Position numbers and translations under genes: made by a program | Assembly (NCBI GenBank): GCA_038093975.1 | Contig: JBBPTG010000331.1 | Location: 1-23,436 of the forward strand | From: Chalciporus piperatus | Taxonomy: Eukaryota; Basidiomycota; Agaricomycetes; Boletales; Boletaceae | Direction of reading: 5' to 3' | Length of the DNA stretch: 23,436 nucleotides | In this document: piece by piece, positions 15,300-23,436 of the stretch | Layout: each line of letters begins with the position of its first letter | How positions within the stretch are numbered: position 1 is the stretch's first letter | Notes under the pieces: generated by a model | Database searches by the model: none | The model's input: the letters and a program-made list of their open reading frames with translations, nothing else | What the model was told of the DNA's origin: nothing

Positions 15300-15893
15300 T
15301 GAAACGACTCAACTCAATCAATGAGCTAGCGCTATCATCAGACAACATGCCCTAGTGGAACCACATCAACTCAGTAACTAGAGCTGAGGATCAGACTAGG
15401 CAAGCAGGAGCGCTTGGCCCATGAAGTTAAAGAAGAGGAAACTCCAGGAGAACAAGACTGGAGAGCCAGTGCTTGTCAACCCGGGTTTATATACTATTGA
15501 CAGTGTTTGTACATGTTGTGGCTAAACCTTAACTATATGACTAGGTATGACTAGATATGAGTCATGGCGAGTAACAGCCAATAGCGTATATGACTAGGAA
15601 GCGAGATGAGTCAGCGTGAGTCAGTATGAGTCATGGTGAGTCATAATGAGTCAATAAGAGTCTGAGTCATGGTGACTCGGTATGAGTCATGGACAGTGGG
15701 GAAGATGCACAGCCACGCACAGCCACGTTACGTAAGCGAAAGGCTAGACCTAGCTGATGTCAGCAGGTCATGTGATGTGATCTTGATAAGATAAGATAAC
15801 AGAAAAGGGAGAGAAAGCGACTAAGTCCAAAAGTGAAAGAGAAACGTAGTAAGTGTAGGAAAGACTAGGATAAGGAACTGAGCGTTCGTAACA
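15300..15893 (-). repeat. element (d) LTR B (5' LTR in minus orientation), 594 bp
   Basis: Partner of LTR A. The extra 10 bp add one more TGAGTCA, making eight. The predicted transcript 5' end AGTCTTGTTCT is at 15459 to 15449 on the minus strand. Its outer end lies in an intron of the gene at 15945-16425. Confidence 0.9.
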
Positions 15894-15944
15894 GTTCCAG
15901 TTAGTAAGAATATTGAATATGTCAATGGAAAGCAAGCCACATAC

Positions 15945-16425
15945 GAATAGCATACATCTCTGCTTCCCGTTCAGGACCAAGCCAAGCTTCTAGTTGAGCC
16001 TCAATCTCCGCAAGAGAGGGGGATAAGCCAATACGACTCTCGTTATCCTCGAAAAACTGGAACTGCACGTCCTCCAAGTCATCAACTTGGCGTTGTGAAC
16101 CAGAGAGGTGTGTAGTCAAGGAAAGGTGGTCGGAAATCGAGGATGGGGACTCAGAGGTCCTGCGTGAATTTGATTGCTGTACTATCTCGTCCGCTTCGCC
16201 ATCACTAGCCACGTCCAAGTCTGACATTTTCTCGTTGGCTGGAACATGGTCTGAGTCGCCGCCGTTGTCAGAGCCTTCATGCTCGCTGGGACTCATTGAT
16301 GCCTGTAGCGTTTCGACATCAGCGTTCCGGTAGTGTCGATCCCGGGCTCGTTTGGAAAGTAGCTTGTGGCAGGTTGAACTGCAGCGACAAATCTTGTAGT
16401 CTTCACGTTTGCGATGCTTGTGCAT
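15945..16425 (-). CDS. Cys/His-motif acidic protein, first exon; rest cut off by element (d)
   Basis: I take the ATG at 16425 (MHKHRKREDYKICRCSSTCH) because the upstream part of the frame is not protein-like. It has a basic N-terminus with a possible metal-binding cluster (Cys13, Cys15, Cys19, His20, His31), then about 90 Ser/Asp/Glu-rich residues, then LAEIEAQLEAWLGPEREAEM. The exon ends at 15945 before a strong donor GTATGT; a branch point TACTAAC lies at 15906 to 15900 and LTR B begins 6 nt later, so the acceptor and later exons are displaced. Unspliced, the frame ends at 15922. The layout resembles N-termini of basidiomycete transposase-related proteins (KDZ or Plavaka type), but no catalytic part is present and I would not assign it firmly. 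A divergent gene starts 289 bp away. Confidence 0.55.
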
Positions 16426-16714
16426 GATAGTAATGCTAGTTGAAAATGTCAGTTTATGGGGTGAGGTTGCGAGATGAGGGTGAGGACGGTGAGACTGACT
16501 CACCGTCTGTTTTGACGCAGCACTTTTGCAAGTTTGCCTCGTTTCGACTCCTCGTTTCGCTGACAAGCGTAGCGTGATTATGTCACGTGATAGGAAGACG
16601 TCACGGGGAAGATTATCTCCATCGTTCAACTTTGTGATAAACAAACATCTCTCTTCCTCCCCCTTCTCCCAATATCAAGCTACACGCCTATCAACCAATC
16701 CCTCGTGTCCACCA
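16426..16714. promoter_or_regulatory. shared divergent promoter region
   Basis: 289 bp separate the start codons of two divergent genes. It contains CACGTG at 16584-16589 and GACGTC at 16597-16602, motif types bound by bHLH and CRE-binding bZIP factors in fungi. No clear TATA box is seen. Use by either gene is inferred. Confidence 0.4.
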
Positions 16715-17773
16715 ATGCCTATCATTGATCAAACCGAATTTCTCCAGATCATCAATGATATCACTTATCTTTCTGTTGATGGCATCCTTGCCGACACGCG
16801 CCATCTCTATCACCGCTTCGACCTGAACATTGTGACCCCAGGTCCAAAGGTGATTTGTCATCCCGGTTACTAAGTGTAGTACTTAGTACCCGGGCCATAT
16901 CACTTCTAGACAATCGTTCTTCGAGTCCGTGAAGATTTCGAGAGAGAACACAGCGACCCACCTGCATCGCCCACACTTTCAGATCTCAACTCGGACGACT
17001 TCGACGAGTTACAATTTACGCAAGCACGAGCAGCAGCACGAGAGCTTGCTATCGCAGCAGGCTACGTACTTCCAGTTGACAACGACTTCGACGACTTCGA
17101 CAAGTTACAGGTTGCACAAGCACAAGCCGCGGCACGAGCACGAGCGGATGCAGCACAAGAGCTTTCTGTCGCAGCGGGCTACACACTGCAAGAACATCCC
17201 TCGCTCGAGACACAACATCACCACCCTGTATCACCCACACTTCCCGAGATCAACTCTGACGACGACAACCTCGACAATTTCGATCCCTCGCTCGGGACAC
17301 AGCATCACTACCCTGTATCACCCACACTTCCCAACTCAGAGATCAACTCCGATGTCGACGACCTCGATGATTTCGACATGATTGGAGCGTTTCGCGACTT
17401 AGAAGAGCTCGACGGACTCGACGAACCTTCGGACGTTGTGCCAGATTCTGAAGGCGAGGATGAGCTTGAAATGAAGGTCAAGGCTCGCAGTTCTTCTGAA
17501 GACGAAGATTCTGAAGACGAGAATGAGCGCCCTGTCAAGGTGGAGAGCTCCGACGATGACGACAGCCGTTTCAACCTTTGCGCAACACAAATCAGAGCTC
17601 ATCCTTGTGCTTATCTTGTCGTGCGCCAGTCTCATGGGACTTCAGCCACTGCACGACCACTTACAAAGGCGGAGATCACACAGAGAGTGATAAAACGGAA
17701 ACGGGAACTTGGAGTGTTGGAAGCGATGGTGGAAGAAGAAACAGAACGTCCACAGAAGCGACGATTGCTGTAG
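16715..17773 (+). CDS. acidic, Ala-repeat protein of unknown function (two exons)
   Basis: Exon 1 is 16715-16849 (45 codons, MPIIDQTEFLQIINDITYLS...). The intron is 16850-16909 (60 nt, GTGATT ... CTAG, branch TTACTAAG). Exon 2 is 16910-17773, open throughout, giving about 332 residues. Exon 2 has two related Ala-rich helical units (QARAAARELAIAAGYVLP and a longer copy ending ELSVAAGYTLQ), each next to an Asp/Phe-rich block (NDFDDFDKLQ), then two copies of a HHPVSPTLP-like unit followed by EINSD. Long Asp/Glu/Ser runs follow, and the C-terminus is basic (KRKRELGVLEA ... ERPQKRRLL), a possible nuclear signal. It is mostly disordered by composition. No enzyme motif is seen and I do not recognise the family. 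The downstream frame 17378-17773 is only the end of exon 2. Confidence 0.6.
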
Positions 17774-18026
17774 GCTAATGCCTGTTAGAGCCTGAGTGAC
17801 GCACACCATATTCTTTATATAGTTTTGTACTTCCCGGATCCTGTAAACGAACTATGGTCTGGTACCAGTTTCAAGTTGTGCAATCAAACACCTCGACTGT
17901 CATATCGTTGATTACGACGCCGGCGGCGTAAGGTCATGTGATCATAACCATATTCGTTGGGATGCGGCCAACGCCTTGTCCTCATTCCACAGATATCTAA
18001 TCAACAATCCAACAACACGTTACTAG
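17774..18026. other. intergenic, 253 bp
   Basis: The spacer between two co-directional genes; it should hold the 3' end of one and the promoter of the next. I see no RNA gene or clear TATA box at a useful distance. Confidence 0.5.
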
Positions 18027-20483
18027 ATGGCCCGCCAAGTCACTGCCCACCAGCCCCCCAACAAGAAGGCCAAAAAGTCCACCTCAGCCCCTTCCCGCCA
18101 TGCTCCCAAGCCGAAGACCACCAAACTCAATCATGTTGCGTCCAAGATGAGCGAACTGCAAGAAGAAGTTCGTATTCTTCAAGTTCAGAACGCAGAAAAG
18201 GAGAAACCAACCTACAAGAAGTCCAACAACGAGAATCTGGTTCCCAAACCGAAAGGGACGCCAGGGCGTGCGCCTCCCAAAGGCTACAACATACAGCAGA
18301 GCATGGGCCTTGAAGGCGAGGCTCGCAAGTACAACGCATTTTGCGTGAGTCTTTTTGTTTCTACAGATGTTGTACGTGAGGTACTACTAGTAGATTCTCT
18401 TTAGGATGCCGCCCGCATGGTTGCAACGAAGTATCTCGATAGGACGAAGACGATTCGAGAACAGGATGACTTTACGCTGGCGATCGTTCTGGTCTGGGTG
18501 AGTGGTCTTCGGTTTGTACTGGGCATAAAGGATCCGACTTGTAGGCCATACTAGACTCAAGAGAAATTCCCTTACCTCAAACGATTCGTGCGGAATTGGC
18601 CTATGCGAGATCTCATCTCGCGCTACTTGCGAAACCACAAACAATACACAAACAGTGACACCTCAAGTATTCTCGAAGAGTCTGGCAATGACCACGCTAG
18701 CAACCCCGACACCGCCGATGTGAATGACAACAACAGCCACGGATCAGACGAGGAAGACGAAGAGGCCGAAAATGATTCTGAACATGAAGACATTCCAGAG
18801 GTGAGTAAGTTGAAGAAAGGAAGATCAAAAGCTCACGACAGTGTCCCCCCAAGATATCGGCGCCAGCGGGCTCAGACTCCAAGGGGAAAGAAAAACCAAA
18901 ACCCGCATCAGGATCGAAAGTACGTAAAAGAAACCCCAAGGTATCAGACGTTCAAGTTTCCATTGCTGAGAACCCACAGTCCCCAGCCGAGTCCAAGGCA
19001 AGTAAGAAAGGGAAATTTGCCGGATCAATCAAAATACCAGCGAAGTGGTCACGCAAGCGCTCTGATGAGGATACCGACGCGCCGGACACCGCTCCAAAAA
19101 AGCGTCACGGGGATACCGATGCACCGGACACCGCTCCAAGTCGGAAAAAGCGTCGGGTACCCCACGCTGTACTAGTAGGTGTATCACTCGCGTCAGATAA
19201 GCAGAACTGACTGAGCCTATAATCAGGATCACAAGACTGATGCCGGAAATCAGACAAGTGAGCAAGTACGTAGACCACGCACATTAGCCGTGATCACAAA
19301 CTGACCCCAAGTCAGGTCGACGACGAACTGGACAAACTGCTCCCTTCCGAGGATAAGTCGGACGTTCTGACCGAGTGCCCCGTGGAATTCTGCAACGACA
19401 TCATCCCTACCAACCCGCCGCAACATCTGGCTGGAATGATTCACCGTGCACAGAAGATGATCCGCGAGCACGGCACACGCGACTCCATGACGTTTACACT
19501 ACTCGCCGTGAACATATGCAAGGTACTCAAGGATGTCTTGCAACATGACAAGCACGTGAAAATATCTCGCCGACGGGCTTGGCCGGTCTCAATCGCGTGG
19601 AATGAGCTTCCCGCTCGTATCACCGACCTGAAGGACAACATCCTCGATCTGATCCACGACCCTTCCGCACGGGCACGGAACATAGTACACGAATTTTTCT
19701 TGGACGATTTGGAGGATGCGGAGCTCGGGCGGGACTATGCAATGCTGGCCCGTAGTCAAGGTGCCCCAATGAGTATATTCCGCAATGCACGGGCGGGATA
19801 GTAAGTGTTCGATGCTACAATGTTCAGGGTCTGATTATCTATCTAATTATAGCTACGGGCCAAAGGGGGCGGCAATCATCGAGGCCACCCTGATGGAAAT
19901 AGTCGGAGTTGTTGACGCACCCGACCATACCATCGCCCCACTCAGCTTGCAACGCTTCACGCGTTACTTCCTCGTCCCGTTCGTCGCGTCCAACCTGATC
20001 GCTCAAGACCTCCATTGCGATGCGAGACTAGGATACCAGATCATGCATGCGAGCAGTGATACAGGGGACGTGCTGCAGTCGTATGAAGATGATCATGAAG
20101 ACGAAATTGAAGAGGTGTTGAAGTCAATCAGAGCTCCGAGACAATCGAGGATCGACACCAGCCGTGAAGGCGCGACATCGAATACAGAAGATTCCGGACC
20201 TCAGGCACCGGCGCCAACGAGCAATACAGTTGGACCGACACACGAGCAAGATGCCGGGCCATCATCTTCCGTGATAGCCAGCTCTTCGTCGCAGATCAAG
20301 CCCAAACGAGCAAGGGCCAGCACCCGCCGTGGAGGGGCCGCATCAAGTACTGGGGGCTCTGGACCTCAAGCGGCGAAGAATGAGACAGTCGAACATCCGC
20401 CGGGAAATCCGACACATGATCAAGACACGAGCAAGCCCAAACGAGCAAGGGCCAGCACCCGCCGCACGAACAAAGGGGAGTAG
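18027..20483 (+). CDS. RTC4-like domain protein (seven exons)
   Basis: Predicted exons: 18027-18344, 18405-18497, 18555-18800, 18842-19174, 19227-19265, 19316-19800, 19853-20483. All phases agree and the product is about 714 residues; intron 3 could instead end at 18853, removing 4 residues. The N-terminus is basic with a short coiled coil (KMSELQEEVRILQVQNAEKE). GYNIQQSMGLEGEARKYNAF to NWPMRDLISRYL is a conserved-looking block. An acidic stretch, then a Lys/Arg-rich one with APSRKKRRVP, suggests nuclear location. Exons 6-7 hold CPVEFCNDIIPTNPPQHL, WPVSIAWNELPARITDLKD, RAGYYGPKGAAIIEATLM and FLVPFVASNLIAQDL, the pattern I know from RTC4-like domains (restriction of telomere capping 4). The tail repeats KPKRARASTRR twice. 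Yeast Rtc4 is known only from genetic screens; biochemical function is unknown. Confidence 0.72.
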
Positions 20484-22310
20484 CGGATCGCGCCGACGTT
20501 ATCCTCACACCTACAGACTATTTCTCCACTCGACTCGCTTGTAAACCACATCATTACTTCCTGTCTCTCTCGCTTTGTTCCCCTCACCATGTAGCCTGGT
20601 TTCCGTATCAAATATATTTTTTCCGGGACGTGAAAAGAGCATGTTTTTAAGCGGGCTTGTGGTTGATATTCGATGGTAACATTCACTCTTTACCGGCGAT
20701 TATTTCACTGGAATTAAGGGCATATCTCACTCGTAAAACATTGTTCTCGACAATGGTTTTCACCTACCGTTTTGCGCGTTTCATTGACCTAACGCACAAC
20801 TGAAGATCAGTGAGTCCTCGCTGAATATCATTGATTCTGTAGTTGAAAACCGAGACGAAAATACACTGATATCCAATGTTTTCACTTCCCACAGTGTACA
20901 AGATGCCAATCAGGAAACCGACCATAATTCTCGCGATCGGAACATCAACGTGAGTATGAGCAACGTGTCCCAAAAGATGAGGCTTTCCAAGATCTCTGAC
21001 GGTCCCACTATCGTGTTATAAAAATGGAAAGCGTCGTTCTCCAACGATGACTTTTCGAATGTGGGTTGCATATAACCTGATAAAATGTGCGTGCGAGGGG
21101 AAACGACAGAAAAATGTGCTCGTGATGAAATGAACTGGGGGTTCTGCCAGTGGGCCGTGGCCCGGGCTTGCCCTACAGCCGAGGGCTGCAGAAGGAAGCG
21201 AAGATCGGTGAACTCGGGCTCCTCGGGCCCGAAATAGTACTGTCCGTGATACACGTCGAAGAGAGAGCAGACCATTCCATGCATCATTCAAAAGGAGACA
21301 AGCGAGTCTCCAGAACGTCCCAAGGCCTAAGTGGGACGAAAGCGGAGAGGTTGAATTCGGAGACCAGTAGTACCGTTTGTGGGAGAATGGGACAAGACTT
21401 TGATTGGGGCTCTAGGCGCGAGACTGCTGACTTGACAGAGGTAAGGAGCTCCCAGCGGGCACCCGATTCTATAAAGTTAAGAGTGGTTGGTCTGCCAGTG
21501 AGGATCCCAAGAAAAGCGTTGCGCGAGGATCACGGACGAGAGCCTAGTGGGAAAAAATTCCAGAACATGAAACAGATGTCCTCGCCCCAGTTGAGGATGT
21601 GTCAGCGGGTCAGAATGGAGGAATTAGCAGTGACAAGGCAAGCACCGTCGGCGGTGCGTGAAAGCATTTGTTATTGCAACGGAGGGATGGGTGAATGGGG
21701 GTAAACAGCTGTCATTTGCAAAGCACTCGATCAGGTTAAGTCCCAGAAGAATCCTTCAATTAATTCAAGTTCAGGGATTTGTTTGCGAATGCGGTACGTC
21801 TCCAGGGGCAGACAGATATGGGGTCGAGGGAGTACGAAATGGTGCTTGTGATTGGAACGGAAAGATTAACAATGGGAAGAGAGACACCAGAGACGAGTGA
21901 AGATATTTACGAACGGAATGGAGGGATATTTGGATCGGCAGATTAAAGGAATGAAACGTTGCCCCAAGTAGCGCTCGCGAGGACCATACGGGGTATCGTC
22001 CATTTTGATAGAACGCTGCAACCCCGAGTCAAGGCGCAGTCGGGGGAACACGTTTCCCAACGATGAAACAGGGTGCTCGGTGGGCGAACGACATGAAACA
22101 CCATCAGAACAGCCCCACACCCTCTGAACAGCCCCACACCCTCTTTTTAGAGCGGAACCCAAACCTTCCTTTCCCAATGCCAACTCTCCAAAGCGGGGAG
22201 AACAATAGGGTATTCGTAATTGGAGCGGAGAGATTATCGTAAACAGGAGGATTCGTCAGCGAGTGGTATCGGGGATTACAGGAAAGGGCAAAATGGAGGC
22301 ACAGGGGTCG
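20484..22310. other. 1.8-kb region without a defensible gene
   Basis: Several frames of 60-184 codons overlap on both strands, the longest at 21150-21704 (plus) and 20910-21287 (minus). None shows a domain, an upstream splice context I trust, or a consistent continuation. Some phrases look protein-like (SSTVCGRMGQDFDWGSRRET on plus; FGPEEPEFTDLRFLLQPSAV on minus), so a decayed gene or unresolved small exons remain possible. A possible short start (MPIRKPTIILAIG at about 20903) ends in a GTGAGT donor with no convincing partner. The 3' untranslated end of the RTC4-like gene probably covers the first 100-200 bp. Confidence 0.4.
22107..22144. repeat. 19-bp perfect tandem duplication
   Basis: GAACAGCCCCACACCCTCT occurs twice with no gap (22107-22125 and 22126-22144). 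Confidence 0.95.
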
Positions 22311-23239
22311 TCATTCCTCTGATTCGGACTCGATGATGGCCTGTGATTTCATACGCTTCTTCTCGCCTGTAAACCATGTTCAGTCTGTTGAGGGGAACTA
22401 GCACAGATGGCCAGTACCTTTCCTGTCAAGTCTCCGTTCCGCTGGATCGCGCAGCACGGGGGGTTGAAGGAGTAAAGCGTCGTGATTGGACGTCATGGCT
22501 GCGTATCTCGCGCGTGCCGAAGAGACTGAATGCATTCTTGCTACGGCTAAGAGGGAAACAGTTGACGAGGTGCCCAGAGGAAAGAGACGGGCGCTGCTCA
22601 CCTTTGGATTTCGACTGTCCGTATATCCGCTCAAGCCGCTTCTGGGCACGTGAAACGACTCTAGACTCTACATGAGATCAATATGCACGTGAAAAAGTAA
22701 TATGGACACGCTACACACTGTTCGTCTACGATACCGCTCACGCCGAGTAGGTTGAGGACGTCTTCCCCGTCCATTCCCCAGAGCCTGTTTTGCATGCTAG
22801 GAGCTGTTGCAGGTCGATGGGAGACCAAGAGGTTGAAGATGTTGGTAAGTATATATCCAGCTTGCTGGGCGAGCGCTTTCGCTGCGGTAGGCGAGAGCAA
22901 TTCTAGGTCGTCTTCGTCTTCGTCCTCGTCATCATTCGCTTCCGTGCCCTCGCGACCACCTCCACGCGCATCGACGATCTGTCTCGCGACAGTCTCTCCA
23001 ATATCCTTTATCTCATCCTCGAACGTCCATTCAGGGACGGTACAGTCGATGAGTGGCCATGGTGTCCATGTATCTGCCTCTCTCTTTTGTCCTCGACGCT
23101 CTGCGGCGTGTTTGAGCAGATGAGATGTTAGATCGAGTGTTCTGGATGTTCGTATAGCTCTGACTAAATTCGTGTATTCTGTTAGTTCTCTGTGAAGAGC
23201 AGCGGGGACGAGCACCCGCTTCGATTTCGCGCGAGGCAT
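22311..23239 (-). CDS. unrecognised nuclear-looking protein, four exons, 254 residues
   Basis: The model, reading leftward: exon 1 23239-22719 (ATG in MPRAKSKRVLVPAALHRE), intron 22718-22661 (58 nt); exon 2 22660-22602, intron 22601-22547 (55 nt); exon 3 22546-22418, intron 22417-22367 (51 nt); exon 4 22366-22311, stop TGA. Total 765 nt, in phase at every junction. The N-terminus is basic, followed by helical LTEYTNLVRAIRTSRTLDLT, an acidic run (DDEDEDEDDLELL), then AAKALAQQAGYILTNIFNLL and GEDVLNLLGVSGIVDE joined across intron 1 to QVVSRAQKRLERIYGQSK. The tail is GEKKRMKSQAIIESESEE, an acidic end. A splice alternative in intron 2 would drop two residues. I do not recognise the family; composition suggests a nuclear protein. 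The 5' extension to 23404 seen in the open frame is probably promoter. Confidence 0.65.
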
Positions 23240-23381
23240 CGGTGGTAGAGTGATGCACGTGATCCGAGAGTAGGAAGAGTATTTGAGGTTGTTTGCTCTC
23301 ATCTCCTGAGTATCTCCGATGATGTCATTGCAGGTCATTCGTAAATGGACCGACTGAGTCCCTTTCACCGATACCGCAACA
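23240..23381. promoter_or_regulatory. divergent promoter between two genes
   Basis: Only 142 bp separate the minus-strand ATG at 23239 from the plus-strand ATG at 23382. It contains GCACGTGATC near 23255 (CACGTG core). Head-to-head spacing this short suggests a shared promoter. Confidence 0.45.
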
Positions 23382-23436
23382 ATGGATGCACTCCCAGTAG
23401 ACACAACTAACCCAGTTGTACAGGAATATCTCTCTC
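23382..23436 (+). CDS. 5' end of an unidentified gene (first 18 codons)
   Basis: ATG at 23382 in the context CGCAACAATGG opens a frame that runs to the window edge (MDALPVDTTNPVVQEYLS). The length is far too short to name it. Support comes from the head-to-head position with the neighbouring gene and the protein-like composition. It would be refuted if the frame closes soon after the edge. Confidence 0.4.
   Translation, partial: MDALPVDTTNPVVQEYLS

Larger units (their letters stand above)
11186..15893 (-). mobile_element. element (d): large non-coding LTR retroelement (LARD-like), composite
   Basis: Two LTRs about 1% different (15300-15893 as the 5' LTR, 11186-11768 as the 3' LTR in minus orientation) enclose 3.5 kb without any credible protein. 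A self-primer site follows the 5' LTR and a polypurine tract precedes the 3' LTR, so the retrotransposition signals are present. The interior holds a relic LTR end and leader from a gypsy-2-like element, amplified short repeats, and the last few codons of a pol gene. It should depend on enzymes from another element. The flanks do not match (GTATC at left, GTTCC at right), so the ends may come from different insertions joined by recombination. Confidence 0.8.

Noticed and set aside
12245..15348. Many 60-135-codon frames within element (d)
   Set aside because: They are low-complexity Ser-, Asp- or Arg-rich readings of repeats in several frames at once, without conserved motifs or splice structure.
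11181..15898. GTATC/GTTCC as a target-site duplication
   Set aside because: Two mismatches in five bases, and the two flanks belong to unrelated sequences.
17049..17773. Minus-strand frames opposite the acidic protein (17049-17240, 17308-17574, 17399-17635)
   Set aside because: They are antisense shadows of Asp/Glu/Ser codons, giving Ser-rich strings with no support.
18588..19175. 195-codon frame as one unspliced gene
   Set aside because: After 18800 this frame passes through a GTGAGT intron into a non-native frame. The spliced model gives a continuous product with known motifs downstream.
21150..21704. 184-codon plus-strand frame as a gene
   Set aside because: No domain, poor start context, competing frames on the other strand and in-phase fragments in other frames; composition alone is not enough.

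Overview
The window is fungal nuclear DNA, most likely from a basidiomycete of the Agaricomycetes type. The reasons are short introns (about 41-60 nt) with GTRNGT-like donors and YAG acceptors, an RTC4-like gene of a kind I recall being multi-copy in these fungi, and a dense nest of LTR retroelements. Genus and species cannot be told from this sequence.

Bases 1-15893 are a pile-up of four LTR retroelements. (a) Bases 1-1734, minus strand: the 5' part of a Ty1/copia element, with a 536-bp LTR, a primer-binding site complementary to the initiator-tRNA-Met anticodon arm, and a gag ORF that runs off the left edge. It sits inside ORF3 of (b). (b) 'gypsy-1', minus strand, an old Ty3/gypsy chromovirus in pieces: RT-RNase H-integrase start at 9488-11185, integrase end-chromodomain at 2571-3623, and an extra ORF after pol at about 1735-2566. 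(c) 'gypsy-2', 3624-9482, plus strand, a very young chromovirus inserted in the gypsy-1 integrase. Its LTRs (454 and 453 bp) differ by one base and it has a perfect CATTG target duplication. Gag overlaps pol by ATGA, and pol has lost about 0.8 kb. (d) 11186-15893, minus strand, a large non-coding LTR element with LTRs of 583 and 594 bp. It has its own primer site and polypurine tract but is filled with GAC/CGA-rich repeats and a relic of a gypsy-2-like leader.

The main discovery is a Tf1-like self-priming arrangement in (c) and (d). In each, an 11-nt string starting 33-34 nt downstream of the first base of a TATATAA box is perfectly complementary to an 11-nt site lying 2 nt after the 5' LTR. 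The strings differ between the elements (AGTCTAATCCA and AGTCTTGTTCT), and each matches only its own partner. The leader of (c), and its relic in (d), also share a CCCC/GGGG hairpin whose loop holds the palindrome GTGCAC, a candidate RNA-dimerisation site.

Bases 15894-23436 are gene-bearing. From left to right: a Cys/His-containing ORF (minus) whose first intron is broken by element (d); a two-exon acidic, Ala-rich protein (plus), divergent from it; a seven-exon gene with an RTC4-like domain (plus); about 1.8 kb with no gene I can defend; a four-exon unrecognised gene (minus); and the first 18 codons of a divergent gene at the right edge. The multi-exon models were built here from splice signals and phase, and are predictions.
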